Shown here one piece after another: positions 9,206 to 18,057 of a stretch of 64,000 nt of DNA. The stretch comes from CBDCPI01 sp965220245 (GTDB lineage: Bacteria > Chloroflexota > Dehalococcoidia > Lucifugimonadales > UBA3495). The stretch covers positions 372,001-436,000 of the forward strand of contig CBDCPI010000011.1 in NCBI GenBank assembly GCA_965220245.1, in the 5' to 3' direction. Each line of letters begins with the position of its first letter. Positions within the stretch are counted from its first letter, which is position 1. The position numbers and the translations under genes were made by a program. Under the pieces are notes generated by a model, which did not search any database, had not been told where the DNA came from, and worked only from the letters and a program-made list of their open reading frames with translations.

Positions 9206-10048
9206 CTAAAGCCCCAAAAGGCGGGAAGGGTTGTCTTTGACCAGCATACCCACTTCCACCTCTTCCATACCGGCTTGAAGGAGCATCGCGATGCCCATGC
9301 GCAGGCCCTCGGGAGGCATGGGGTGGTAGTCCTGCCCAAAATCGCTGCTGATGATGCAGTTCTCCAACCCGATGGCCGAAATAGTTTCCGCGAAGTCCCT
9401 GGGCGTCATCCGGTTGGTAAGGGGCATCATGACGTGCAAGCAATGCTCGATGTAGGCGCCCATGGAAGCCAAAGCCTTCATGTCTTCCAGCGTCATGCCG
9501 GTCCAGAAGGCCATGGTCGTAGCATGGGTGACGACCACCCGTTTGATGCCCAGGTTTCGAGCCTCCGCCACCAGCACCATGCTTTCTTCGGTGGAGAGAT
9601 GGCCGGTGGCCAGCACCATGTCGTGGGCCTTGATTACCTCCAAAACAGCGTAGACCTCGGGCTCCAAGCGGCCCTGATCATCCAGGATGTATATCCCCCC
9701 GTTTAGCCCCTTGTATTGCCGGTCGGCCCGGGCCGAAAAAGTAGGCATCCACACCACCCGCCCGCCCATCATGGCCGTGCACTCCACGGCCATGGGGTTA
9801 AGGCCGCCGACCTCCACGTCCAAGGCTACCCCGCCGATCAGAGTGATTCCGGGAACGGCTTGGCTTGCAGTATAAGCAACCGGCAGGGTCGGGTACTCGT
9901 GGCTCTTTAACACCAAGCCCCGCATACCCAGTTCTTTGGCTTGCCGGGCAACGTCTATCGCGCTCCCTCTCCGCTCCACCCGGGGGTCCGGAGCACAGTG
10001 AACGTGGATGTCCAGGGCCCCTTCCAGTAGACGGTCTGCGTTACTCAC
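9206..10048 (-). CDS. DUF6282-like metal-dependent hydrolase
   Basis: A 280-residue protein of the amidohydrolase/PHP-like superfamily. The N-terminal DIHVHCAPD (His15, His17) is the typical metal-binding strand. Later histidines occur in LATGHLS, VVTHAT and YIEHCLH, and ISSDFGQDYHP carries the terminal aspartate, consistent with a TIM-barrel metal site. DUF6282 proteins are not biochemically characterised; the substrate is unknown. It ends immediately beside tilS on the opposite strand and stands about 90 bp from a miniature transposable element on its upstream side. Confidence 0.7.
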   Translation of the reverse strand: MSNADRLLEGALDIHVHCAPDPRVERRGSAIDVARQAKELGMRGLVLKSHEYPTLPVAYTASQAVPGITLIGGVALDVEVGGLNPMAVECTAMMGGRVVWMPTFSARADRQYKGLNGGIYILDDQGRLEPEVYAVLEVIKAHDMVLATGHLSTEESMVLVAEARNLGIKRVVVTHATTMAFWTGMTLEDMKALASMGAYIEHCLHVMMPLTNRMTPRDFAETISAIGLENCIISSDFGQDYHPMPPEGLRMGIAMLLQAGMEEVEVGMLVKDNPSRLLGL

Positions 10049-10136
10049 GTCCGCTCCTACAACGCTGCGGCGTTACCCGCCGCCGACGCCTACTTTACAA
10101 CAGGCCTACCCGCCCTGCAATTGCTCGAACCTGTAG

Positions 10137-10390
10137 GTAACTGTTCAGATTTGATGAGGCGAATTGAGCGAGAGCCACATCCGCAACGCCAATGCTAATC
10201 CCCTCACGACATTATGCCGCCCAACCGTCATTCCCGCGCAGGCGGGGATCCAGAAATGCCAAGGAAAAGGGAACCCTTCGACAAGCTCAGGACAGGCGTT
10301 GCTGGTCGCAAACGCTTCTGGATTCCGGCTCAAAGCCTGCCCCGTACTGGATACGGGGGCCGGAATGACGTATCAAGTCTGAACAGTTGC
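10137..10390. mobile_element. IS66-derived MITE 1
   Basis: A non-coding 254-bp element whose ends are inverted copies of GTAACTGTTCAGACTTGA (the right end reads GCAAC), matching the ends of the IS66 element at 15472-17913. Flanking octamers acctgtag and aaccgtag agree at 6 of 8 positions, fitting the 8-bp duplication typical of IS66. The left interior is nearly the same as that of MITE 3 at 50637-50800. The middle also holds palindromes found elsewhere in the window (CCCGCGCAGGCGGG and CCTTCGACAAGCTCAGG). It has no transposase, so it would need one supplied in trans. Confidence 0.75.
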
Positions 10391-10422
10391 AACCGTAGGG
10401 TTACCGGCTAGGAAAGCGGCCT

Positions 10423-11514
10423 TTACGGCAAGCGAATGACCGAGCGAAGGGTATCGCCCCTCTCCATGGCTTCGAATGCTGCCTCGGTATCCTCCAACCC
10501 GATTTCCCGGGTAACCACCCGGTCCAAGTCCAACTCGCCGCTGCGGTACCAGTTGGTCAGCAAGGGGAAGTCCCGCGAGGGCAGGCAATCGCCGTACCAA
10601 CTTACTCTCAAAGCGCCGCCCAAGCCGAAAAACTGGAGCATGGGCAACTCCATGTTCATGGAGGGGTCCGGCACCCCGATCAGGGTGCAGGTACCCGCCA
10701 AGTCACGGGACCAAAGGGCCTGCAACAAAGTGTTAGGGGAACCAACCGCTTCGAATGAGTAGTCCACGCCGTTGCCGCCGGTTAGCCCTTTGATCGCTTC
10801 CACCGGGTCGGTCTTGCTGGCGTCAACCAAGTCGGTGGCGCCAAACTCCTTGGCCCAGTCCAGCTTGTTTTGGGCGATGTCCACGGCGATGATCTTGCCA
10901 GCGCGGGCCAGCCTGGCCCCCATGATCACGCTGCATCCGACGCCGCCGCAGCCGTAGACTGCGACACTGCTGCCGCGGCGCACGCCCGCGGTATACAGGG
11001 CCGCGCCGACCCCGGTCATCACCCCGCAACCGATCAAACAGGCTTGAGAAGGCGGGCAGTCGGTCGATACCGGTATCGCTTGCTTGGCCGCGACCAAGGT
11101 GTGGGTGCAAAAGGTGCCGATGCCAAGGGCCGGACTCAAGACTTGATTACCTTGGGCAGTCGACATGCGGGGCTCGGCGTTCAGGCTGGCCGAGCACAGA
11201 TTGGGTTGTCCCAATTGGCAAAAACGGCACTGCTCACAAGGGGACCGCCAAGCCAGAATGACATAATCTCCCACGGCCGGAGTGCTTACGCCTCCCCCGA
11301 CCGCTTCCACAATTCCGGAACCTTCATGGCCCAGCAGGTAGGGAAAATCGTTGCCGATCTTGCCCTGCTTGTAGAGCAGGTCGGTGTGGCACACCCCGCT
11401 GGCTTGTATGCGGACCAACACCTCCCCGGGCCCCGGATCACCGATGATAATCTCTTCCAGTCGGGCAGGCTCTCCGGCTGTCCGGGAAACTACCCCAGTG
11501 GCTGTTGTGGCCAT
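10423..11514 (-). CDS. Zinc-dependent alcohol dehydrogenase (class III-like)
   Basis: A medium-chain dehydrogenase of about 363 residues. ATG 11514 is chosen because GGAGG sits five bases upstream; the frame is open a further 31 codons but these look non-coding. Catalytic zinc ligands are Cys42 and the GHE of residues 62-64. The structural zinc lobe has Cys93, 96, 99 and 107. The NAD-binding turn reads YGCGGVGCSV. The sequence resembles the group containing NDMA-dependent alcohol and mycothiol-type formaldehyde dehydrogenases, but the substrate cannot be read from it. It lies between two miniature elements and has no operon partner. Confidence 0.85.
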   Translation of the reverse strand: MATTATGVVSRTAGEPARLEEIIIGDPGPGEVLVRIQASGVCHTDLLYKQGKIGNDFPYLLGHEGSGIVEAVGGGVSTPAVGDYVILAWRSPCEQCRFCQLGQPNLCSASLNAEPRMSTAQGNQVLSPALGIGTFCTHTLVAAKQAIPVSTDCPPSQACLIGCGVMTGVGAALYTAGVRRGSSVAVYGCGGVGCSVIMGARLARAGKIIAVDIAQNKLDWAKEFGATDLVDASKTDPVEAIKGLTGGNGVDYSFEAVGSPNTLLQALWSRDLAGTCTLIGVPDPSMNMELPMLQFFGLGGALRVSWYGDCLPSRDFPLLTNWYRSGELDLDRVVTREIGLEDTEAAFEAMERGDTLRSVIRLP

Positions 11515-11643
11515 CGCTTCCTCCGCTGTTCTGTCATCCTTTGTTCTGTCATCCTTAAATAGTCCGCCGGACTTTATCCCCGAACTCTGTCCAAAGTATG
11601 TTACCACGGGCGGCTGACGGCAACACCCGGGTGGAGCACCCGC

Positions 11644-11883
11644 GTAACTGTTCAGACTTGAGGGGGTTATGAATTGCCCACCGTGCCCCAGACCCGCCCA
11701 CTGTCACCCCGAGCAGAGCGAGGAGTCTAAAATTCCCTTCGTAGAAAAGGTCCTATTGCCGAAGGAGTTTGGATTCCTCACTGCGTTCGGAATGACCGGC
11801 GAGGGCGTTTAGGGTGAGGCCCGGGAGTAACCTTCCATCTTGCGGGTGGACCGGCAAGACGCCCCGCAAGTCTGAACAGTTAC
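11644..11883. mobile_element. IS66-derived MITE 2
   Basis: A 240-bp non-coding segment bounded by GTAACTGTTCAGACTTGA at the left and its complement at the right. The interior differs from MITEs 1 and 3 and contains a palindromic pair (CACCCCGAGCAGAGCGAGG with a matching GGAATGACC part further on). The flanking octamers gcacccgc and gaagatga do not match, so the target duplication has decayed or the element was rearranged. It fills most of the 475-bp gap between the alcohol dehydrogenase and the SDR gene. Confidence 0.65.
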
Positions 11884-11989
11884 GAAGATGACTACTGGCT
11901 TGCCGCCCCTGCATCCCCCTGATAGGATGGGCTCCAGAGCGTGTTTTCCAAGTTAACCCCGGCTCCACAAGTTCGGGAAGGAGAAAGCT

Positions 11990-12781
11990 ATGGACCTGGG
12001 TATTGAGGGACGGGTAGCCATAATCGGCGGGGGCAGCAAGGGCCTGGGCCGGGCGTGTGCCCTATCGCTGGCCCGGGAAGGGGCTAAGGTGGCCATCTGC
12101 AGCCGGGGAGCCGAGGACTTGGAAGCCGCCGCCCAAGACATCCGGTCCGCCACCGGCGCCGAGGTCTTGACCGTGCCGGGCGACTTGTCGCGCCTGGAAG
12201 ATATTCAAAACCTGGTCCAAAGGACCGCCGACCACTTTGGCCGGATAGACATCGTCGTCTCCAATTCGGGAGGACCCCCGGAAGGCCGGGCGGTTGAGAC
12301 CAGCGAGGAGACCTGGGACCGGGCTATCCAGATGGCGCTCACTTTCTTCATCCGGATGGGACGGGAGACCGTGCCCCACTTGAGGCAAAATTCTTGGGGC
12401 CGCATCATTAACATTCTGGCCAGCACCGTGTATCAACCCATTGACAACCTGGTCACTTCCGGGGTGACCCGCTTGGGGGCGGTGGCCTACGCCAAGAGCT
12501 TGGCCGACGAGGTGGGCCGCGACAACATCCTAGTCAATAACGTCGCCCCCGGGTTTTTGATGACCGACCGGATGGTCAGCCTATTCGAGACCCGGGCCGG
12601 AGAGACCGGACAAGATGTGGACACCCTGTTGCAAGCCCGTTCGTCCACTATCCCCTTGGGCCGCTTCGGCAGGCCCGAAGAACTGGCGGACTTGGTGGCC
12701 TTTCTGGCTTCGGAGAAAAACGGCTACGTTACCGGTACGACGATCTTGGTGGACGGGGGAGTGGTCCGCTCGGTGATGTAG
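11990..12781 (+). CDS. Short-chain dehydrogenase, atypical active site
   Basis: An SDR-family Rossmann protein of 263 residues, likely an NAD(P)H oxidoreductase of the 3-oxoacyl-reductase-like group. The cofactor turn is GGGSKGLG (residues 13-20) and the NNVAPG segment is conserved. Where classical enzymes have YxxxK, this one reads LVTSGVTRLGAVAYAKSL, so the catalytic tyrosine is not in the usual place; some SDR subfamilies share this replacement. The start ATG has GGAAGGAG upstream. It stands alone between a miniature element and a repeat. Enzymatic activity is uncertain. Confidence 0.85.
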   Translation: MDLGIEGRVAIIGGGSKGLGRACALSLAREGAKVAICSRGAEDLEAAAQDIRSATGAEVLTVPGDLSRLEDIQNLVQRTADHFGRIDIVVSNSGGPPEGRAVETSEETWDRAIQMALTFFIRMGRETVPHLRQNSWGRIINILASTVYQPIDNLVTSGVTRLGAVAYAKSLADEVGRDNILVNNVAPGFLMTDRMVSLFETRAGETGQDVDTLLQARSSTIPLGRFGRPEELADLVAFLASEKNGYVTGTTILVDGGVVRSVM

Positions 12782-12784
12782 ATC

Positions 12785-12861
12785 CAGGGCAACCACAAGG
12801 GTTGCCCCTACATTCTGATATTGCGGCGATTTTAGTTGTAGGGGCGCCCCTTGTGGGCGCC
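12785..12861. repeat. Two GTAGGGGC-type hairpin repeats
   Basis: The first hairpin is GGGCAACC ... GGTTGCCC at about 12787-12807, followed by CCTAC. The second starts GTAGGGGCGCCC at 12838 and pairs with GGGCGCC. Both lie between convergent genes; they lack T-runs and belong to a dispersed repeat type also seen at 57308. They may act as weak bidirectional transcription barriers. Confidence 0.55.
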
Positions 12862-12870
12862 TGGCCGTTT

Positions 12871-13590
12871 CTACTTCAGGTTGGCCTCAAACCAGGCCAT
12901 GGCCTTGGCCCAAGCGTCTTGGGCCGCTTCGGCCCGGTGGCTGCCGCGCACGTCGCAGTGGAAGCCGTGCCCCGCGCCCGCGTAGTTGTGGAACTCGTGG
13001 GCCTTGCCCAGCCGGGTCAGCTCGGCGTCTATCTGGGCTACGTCGTCTGGTGTGGGGTTGGCGTCCTCCTCCCCGAACAGGCCCAGCACCGGGCAGTTGA
13101 TGTTGGCGGTCTGTTCGAAGGGGGATGGGCCGTCGCCCAGCGAGCCCATGATGTTGCCGCCGTAGAATACCACCGACGCCGAGAGGTCGGAGATGCTGGC
13201 CGCCGCCAAGTAGGACACCCGGCCGCCGAAGCAGAACCCGACGATGCCGATCTTGTCGTTGACGAAGGACTGGCCCTTCAGGAAGTCTACGGCAGCGCGA
13301 ACGTCGGCGGCGATCCCGGCGTCAGTGCACTGCTGCATCCGGCCGATGGCAGTCTGCAACTCTTCGTGCAGCCCGGTGATCATCGGCCCTTGGCTGTGGA
13401 ACATGGCTGGCGCCAGACCTACGTACCCCGCAGCGGGCAACCGGTCGGCCACGGACTGGATGTGGGAGTTCACTCCCCAAATCTCTTGAATTACGACGAT
13501 AGCGGGGTGCGGTCCGTCCCCCTCCGGCTGGGTCAGGTACCCCTCCATGTTGCTGCCTTCGACGTCAATGTCTACCCAACTCGCTGGCAT
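12871..13590 (-). CDS. Dienelactone hydrolase family protein
   Basis: An alpha/beta hydrolase of 239 residues, presumed cytoplasmic. The nucleophile is Cys120 in GFCFGG, with Asp176 in GEEDANP and His208 in GAGHGF, the full Cys-Asp-His triad of dienelactone hydrolases. Glu36 in IQEIWG corresponds to the conserved residue that interacts with the nucleophile. ATG 13590 has AGGAGA upstream; the frame extends 18 codons further but without support. No chlorocatechol-pathway genes surround it, so the natural ester or lactone is unknown. Confidence 0.88.
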   Translation of the reverse strand: MPASWVDIDVEGSNMEGYLTQPEGDGPHPAIVVIQEIWGVNSHIQSVADRLPAAGYVGLAPAMFHSQGPMITGLHEELQTAIGRMQQCTDAGIAADVRAAVDFLKGQSFVNDKIGIVGFCFGGRVSYLAAASISDLSASVVFYGGNIMGSLGDGPSPFEQTANINCPVLGLFGEEDANPTPDDVAQIDAELTRLGKAHEFHNYAGAGHGFHCDVRGSHRAEAAQDAWAKAMAWFEANLK

Positions 13591-13622
13591 AGTCTTTTCT
13601 CCTGTCCAATAGCAAATTTGAA

Positions 13623-13642
13623 GCAGCCTTTTTGGAGGCTGC
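13623..13642 (-). terminator. Possible terminator after amidase
   Basis: The minus strand has stem GCAGCC ... GGCTGC followed by TTCAAATTT, about 70 bases beyond the amidase stop and ahead of the dienelactone hydrolase start. The T-run is interrupted, so the call is moderate. Confidence 0.4.
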
Positions 13643-13712
13643 ACGGAGGCCTCTTTTGGTCTCCGTTCCGGTTAACCTTATTTTAGCATGGCGATGTGGG
13701 CTGGCCGCGATT

Positions 13713-15146
13713 CTAGGCTCCAGCAGCAACCTTTGGCCTTAGCCCTTGGTTTGGGGACACCCCTTCATAGTTGTGGGCGATCTGAAACAGCAACTCCTCT
13801 TTGAAGGGACCGGTGATGAACTGGACCCCGATGGGCAGGCCGCCCTCGGTTACTCCACAGGGGACCGTGATTGCGGGGAGGCCGGTGCCGTTCATGGGGC
13901 TGGTGTTCCGGGAAATCAAGCTCGAACCAGGGCCCCTCACCCGGTGGCTTTGGCCATTCATCTCGATGTATGGAGCGTCGATGCGAGGCGCTGCCACCGG
14001 CGCCGTCGGGGTTACTAGGAAGTCGAGCTGTTGCATGACGCGAGCGTACTCTTCTTGGATTATCCGCTGCACTTTCAGGGCCTTGGAGTAGTCCCGGCCC
14101 AACACGAACTGCCCAGGAAGCGTGCGGTAGAGAGTATCCGGGCCGTAGTCCTCCCGGTTCGATTTTATATACGGCTCGTGGGTGACCACCGAGTCGGCCA
14201 TAGCGGCGATGCGAAGGGCCCCGAAGTACTTCATCGCCGGTAAGTCAATCTCTTGAAGCTCCGCGCCCAACTCCTCCAGAGCAGCAATGGACCGCCGCAC
14301 CGACCCTTCGACCTCGGGGTCCAGCATTTCAAAGTAGTGGTTGGACGGGACCCCCATCCTCAGACCCCGCAACCCCTTTTCCAGAGATGAACTGAAGTCC
14401 GGCACCGGTACCGGCACCGTGCTGGGGTCCAACGGGTCATGCCCGGCAATGGCTTGTAATACCAGAGCGCTGTCGGCCACCGACCGGGTCATGGGCCCGA
14501 TATGGTCGCCGTTGAAGCTGGTGACCAGCAGCCCCCGTTGGCTGACCCGGCCAAAGGACTGCTTCAACCCAACGACGCCGCAGAAAGTGCCGGGTAAGCG
14601 CACCGAGCCTCCCAAGTCGGTGCCCAAAGAGGCGAAAGTAACCCCGGCGGCCACGTTGGCCCCACCGCCGCCACTGGACCCGCCGGGGATGTGGTCCAAG
14701 CCCCACGGGTTGTGCACCGCGCCGAAGTGCGGGTTGTTGGAGGTTGCCCCGGCAGCAAATTCCTCCAGGTTCTCTTTGCCCAGGATGACAGCCCCCGCTT
14801 GCTCGCAGCGGCGGACCGCCTCGGCGTCGTCGTCAGGGACGTAGTCGGCCAAGACCTTAGTCCCCAGGGTGGTGCGAATCCCGGCGGTGGCCAGGTTGTC
14901 CTTAAGACCGATGGGTATGCCTTGGAGAGGCCCCTTGTAGTCGCCGCGAGAGATCGCCGCCTCTTGCTCCCGGGCTTGCTCCATTGCCCGGTCATGGAGA
15001 ATAGTAATGAACGAGTTCAGCGTGGGCTGGAGCCTATCCGCTTCGGCCAAGGCGGCTTCGGTCAACTCGACCGGGGAGATTTCCTGGCTTCGGATTCTGG
15101 GCGCCAGCTCGGAAATGGTCATTTTTAGCAGTTCGGTGTTGGGCAT
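13713..15146 (-). CDS. Amidase signature family protein
   Basis: A 477-residue amidohydrolase of the GatA/AtzE type with the Ser-cisSer-Lys triad: Lys82 in GLKDNLAT, the cis-serine in GGSSGGGG (about residues 155-162), and nucleophile Ser181 in GTDLGGSVR. Members include glutamyl-tRNA amidotransferase subunit A and many free amidases. The small protein encoded 14 bp upstream resembles GatC/AtzG partners, so the two probably form a complex. No gatB gene is present, which argues for a metabolic amidase rather than the tRNA enzyme. Substrate unknown. Confidence 0.85.
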   Translation of the reverse strand: MPNTELLKMTISELAPRIRSQEISPVELTEAALAEADRLQPTLNSFITILHDRAMEQAREQEAAISRGDYKGPLQGIPIGLKDNLATAGIRTTLGTKVLADYVPDDDAEAVRRCEQAGAVILGKENLEEFAAGATSNNPHFGAVHNPWGLDHIPGGSSGGGGANVAAGVTFASLGTDLGGSVRLPGTFCGVVGLKQSFGRVSQRGLLVTSFNGDHIGPMTRSVADSALVLQAIAGHDPLDPSTVPVPVPDFSSSLEKGLRGLRMGVPSNHYFEMLDPEVEGSVRRSIAALEELGAELQEIDLPAMKYFGALRIAAMADSVVTHEPYIKSNREDYGPDTLYRTLPGQFVLGRDYSKALKVQRIIQEEYARVMQQLDFLVTPTAPVAAPRIDAPYIEMNGQSHRVRGPGSSLISRNTSPMNGTGLPAITVPCGVTEGGLPIGVQFITGPFKEELLFQIAHNYEGVSPNQGLRPKVAAGA

Positions 15147-15160
15147 GGGGATAACCTCAC

Positions 15161-15367
15161 TTATTCGGGTGCTTCGGGCAACCGCAGCAAGCGGCTGGAA
15201 AATACGTCCGATAGGTCCAAGTCTTCCAGCTTCTGCAACTCCTCCAAGTAATAGTCCAGCTCCGGCCGGACTATAGCGAGTTCCTCATCGGATAGCTCGA
15301 ATCCGTGGTAGTCTCGAATCATCGCCTTCAGGGTTTCATCGGGCAAAGCCAAGTCCGTCACCTCCAT
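15161..15367 (-). CDS. GatC/AtzG-like amidase partner
   Basis: A 68-residue acidic, helical protein (MEVTDLALPDETLKAMIRDY onward). Size, a first helix ending in GFELSDEELAIVRPEL, and position directly before the amidase fit the small subunits that wrap the amidase in GatCAB and in AtzE-AtzG. The ATG at 15367 is preferred to an upstream in-frame ATG at 15400. No strong ribosome binding site is visible. The IS66 insertion begins about 105 bp upstream, so the original promoter region of this pair may have been displaced. Confidence 0.6.
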   Translation of the reverse strand: MEVTDLALPDETLKAMIRDYHGFELSDEELAIVRPELDYYLEELQKLEDLDLSDVFSSRLLRLPEAPE

Positions 15368-15479
15368 TTTCGAAAGATGCCCGCAGTTGATAGGCCGCAA
15401 TTAATCGGGGTGAGTGTAAAGCAGAGGGTACCGGAAATCCAGAGCCTCATTATTTTCCAACAGGGCCTGGGGTAAGTGT

Positions 15480-16445
15480 TCAGACTTGAGGGGAAATGAG
15501 CAGCCGGCGGGTTTCCAGGAAGGGATTGAGGCCCTTGGCCCGCCAAGCGCCGAAGAGGGAGGCCAGAGCCATTTTGCTGTCGCTGCCCTGTTCGGAGCGG
15601 GTCCCGCCGCTGATTTTCCGGCTGACTACCAGGCGGCGAAGACTGCGTTCCGCAGCGTTATTGTCCGAGGGCGCCTCCGGGTGAGACACGAAGACAAACA
15701 GTTCCTTGATGTGCCGCTCTATCCGCCGGCAGAGCTTGGCTTGCACTGCCAATGGGTCTTCCAGGAAAGGGCGGCACAGCGCCAGCAACCGCTCTTCCAG
15801 CGCCAATTGGCCTTGGTGCAGGGGCCTCCTCCCGCCGCCGCCCACTCCCTGGCCTTGGTGTAGAGTCGCTGCACTCCATGGGCCCACTTTGCCAAGACCG
15901 TATCTTCCGGGTACAGCGCCTTCAGCTTGTGGATGTCCCGCAGCAGGTGGGCCCAACACCGCTGTTTCAATCCGGGGTAGTGATCGTAGGAGGCGTAGAA
16001 ATCGCTCACCAGAATCCCGCCGAAGGACTCGCAGGACCTCGTCCACCACCTCCTTGCCCCGGCCCCGGCGCAGGAAGAACCGCTCCGTGGGCGTACTGAA
16101 AGTCCAAACGTAGCCGTTTTTCCCGTTCTCCCGCCAGCCCGTCTCATCAGCGTGGACCACCGGGCTGGAACGGATGCGCTCCAGAATCTCGCCCACTTCC
16201 GGCCCTCCCTGCCTGGCAACCTGGTGGACAGCCCGGACGATGGCCCCAACGCTCAGTTTCAACTGATGCAACGTTCGCAGATACCATTGGATGGTCCTTA
16301 CGGGCAACCGGGCCTCTTCCCGCAGGGTCACGATCAGGCTCACCAGGTTGGCCCCCAGGCGTTGACGGCCCGCGGCCAGACCTTTCAGGGGGTCCTGGGG
16401 CCGCCGCCGTTTCCGGCACAATGGACAGGTCCGGGCTATGAATAC
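15480..16445 (-). pseudogene. Truncated, frameshifted IS66 transposase copy
   Basis: C-terminal two thirds of an IS66 transposase. Relative to the intact copy it lacks two bases near 16031 (after VVDEVL) and one more in the variable patch near 15800-15900, so about 80 codons are read out of frame before the frame is restored at LEERLLALC. The first catalytic aspartate (VVHADETG) and the last glutamate (NNAAERSLR) remain, but the middle aspartate (ILVSDFYASYD) falls in the shifted part. It has no N-terminal domain because the gene is cut by the left end of the neighbouring copy. Confidence 0.85.
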
Positions 16446-16453
16446 GTAAGTGT

Positions 16454-17836
16454 TCAGACTTGAGGGGAAATGAGCAACCGGCGGGTTTCCAGGAAGGGAT
16501 TGAGGCCCTTGGCCCGCCAAGCGCCGAAGAGGGAGGCCAGAGCCATTTTGCTGTCGCTGCCCTGTTCGGAGCGGGTCCCGCCGCTGATTTTCCGGCTGAC
16601 TACCAGGTGGCGGAGACTGCGTTCGGCGGCATTGTTGTCCGAAGGCGTCTCCGGATGAGACACGAAGACAAACAGTTCCTTGATGTGCCGTTCAATCCGC
16701 CGGCAGAGCTTGGCTTGCACTGCCAATGGGTCTTCCAGGAAAGGGCGGCACAGCGCCAGCAACCGCTCTTCCAAGAGCAACTGTCCCCGGGGCGGGGGCC
16801 GTCCGCCTTCCGCCGCCCATGCCCGGGCCTTGACGTAAAGCCGCTGCACTCCCAGCGCCCATTGAGCCCGCCCGCCGTCTTCCGGGTACAGCGCCTTCAG
16901 CTTGTGGATGTCCCGAAGCAGGTGGGCCCAACACCGCTGTTTCAATCCGGGGTAGTGATCGTAGGAGGCGTAGAAATCGCTCACCAGAATCCCGCCGAAG
17001 GACTCGCCCAGGACCTCGTCCACCACCTCCTTGCCCCGGCCCCGGCGCAGGAAGAACCGCTCCGTGGGCGTACTGAAAGTCCAAACGTAGCCGTTTTTCC
17101 CGTTCTCCCGCCAGCCCGTCTCATCAGCGTGGACCACCGGGCTGGAACGGATGCGCTCCAGAATCTCGCCCACTTCCGGTCCGGCTTGCCTGGCAACCTG
17201 GTGGACAGCCCGGACGATGGCCCCAACGCTCAGTTTCAACTGATGCAACGTTCGCAGATACCATTGGATGGTCCTTACGGGCAACCGGGCCTCTTCCCGC
17301 AGGGTCACGATCAGGCTCACCAGGTTGGCCCCCAGGCGTTGACGGCCCGCGGCCAGACCTTTCAGGGGGTCCTGGGGCCGCCGCCGTTTCCGGCACAATG
17401 GACAGGTCCGGGCTATGAATACGTGCTCCGTGACTTCCGCCGGGACTACCGGAATGTCTATGACCTCCCGGGTCCGCTGCGCCCATCCCCCAGTCAGGGT
17501 GGTATGGCAATCGGGGCAAGACTCCGGGGCGTGGACCACCCGCCCGGTGGGTTCCATCCGCGGCCGGGCAAAGCCGTGCTGACGCTTCCTGCGCGGCTTC
17601 TTTCCTTCCGCCGCCGGCTTCTTGCGCCTGGCGGCGGGCTTATGCCCGGGCATCCTGGCTCCCGGTCCGCCACCGGACAGACGGGCTTCCAGGCTCTCGA
17701 TCCGCTGGCGCAGTTCGGCAATCATGCCCTGTTGCCCGGTGATGACCCCCTGCTGTTCCGCGATAACCGCCAGCAGCGTCTCCCGGTTCGCCAGGTCCAG
17801 GTCCACTTCCGTTTCCATTGTTCTCTTATGCCACAT
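16454..17836 (-). CDS. IS66 family transposase
   Basis: A full 460-residue DDE transposase. The N-terminus has a leucine-rich helical segment (residues 10-52), then a basic linker rich in Lys/Arg. A zinc-binding part follows with CPDC and CPLC cysteine pairs. The catalytic core has Asp in VVHADETGW, Asp in ILVSDFYASYD and Glu in NNAAERSLR. The ATG start lies about 75 bp inside the right inverted repeat. It is probably functional and a candidate to mobilise the three miniature elements with matching ends. Confidence 0.93.
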   Translation of the reverse strand: MWHKRTMETEVDLDLANRETLLAVIAEQQGVITGQQGMIAELRQRIESLEARLSGGGPGARMPGHKPAARRKKPAAEGKKPRRKRQHGFARPRMEPTGRVVHAPESCPDCHTTLTGGWAQRTREVIDIPVVPAEVTEHVFIARTCPLCRKRRRPQDPLKGLAAGRQRLGANLVSLIVTLREEARLPVRTIQWYLRTLHQLKLSVGAIVRAVHQVARQAGPEVGEILERIRSSPVVHADETGWRENGKNGYVWTFSTPTERFFLRRGRGKEVVDEVLGESFGGILVSDFYASYDHYPGLKQRCWAHLLRDIHKLKALYPEDGGRAQWALGVQRLYVKARAWAAEGGRPPPRGQLLLEERLLALCRPFLEDPLAVQAKLCRRIERHIKELFVFVSHPETPSDNNAAERSLRHLVVSRKISGGTRSEQGSDSKMALASLFGAWRAKGLNPFLETRRLLISPQV

Positions 17837-17933
17837 CCGGCCCCCGGACGCCAGTGTTTTTCAGCGCGGCGGCGGGGTTTGGCAAATTCACCTCATCAAG
17901 TCTGAACAGTTACGGCCTTGGGCCGCGCATTTA

Positions 17934-17979
17934 ACTTTGGGTCTGCTACCTGTATTACTTTGGGTCTGCTACCTGTATT
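17934..17979. repeat. Tandem 23-bp duplication upstream of accDA
   Basis: Two exact head-to-tail copies of a 23-bp unit containing CTTTGGGTCTGCTACCTG. They lie between the IS66 end and the accDA start, followed by TATTATAGATAAGATA, an AT-rich stretch that could hold the -10 of the accDA promoter. The duplication could be an operator pair or simple slippage. Confidence 0.7.
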
Positions 17980-18057
17980 ATAGATAAGATAGGCTGGTTT
18001 ACGCCGTCGCCCGCAGGGCGTCCAAGTATCCGGCTTGGCAGAAATGGAGGAGCCGAG

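Larger units (their letters stand above)
15472..17913 (-). mobile_element. IS66-family insertion, chimeric double copy
   Basis: Outer ends are GTAAGTGTTCAGACTTGA at 15472 and the complement of GTAACTGTTCAGACTTGA ending at 17913. The flanks ggcctggg (15464-15471) and ggccttgg (17914-17921) match at 7 of 8 bases, the expected IS66 target duplication. Inside, a second left end begins at 16446. The segment 15472-16445 is therefore a 5'-truncated second copy (C-terminal part of a transposase gene) joined to a complete copy at 16446-17913. The two copies differ strongly over about 100 bp, so they are distinct variants and not an assembly duplication. Only the transposase gene is present, without tnpA/tnpB accessory genes, as in the ISBst12-like subgroup. 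Confidence 0.88.

Noticed and set aside
16460..17905. A 481-codon frame antisense to the IS66 transposase
   Set aside because: It is a shadow of a GC-rich gene on the other strand. The minus-strand frame has the DDE residues and a transposase fold.
15472..17913. Assembly artefact for the double IS66
   Set aside because: The two copies diverge strongly over about 100 bp and the truncated one has its own indels, so they are not the same reads placed twice.
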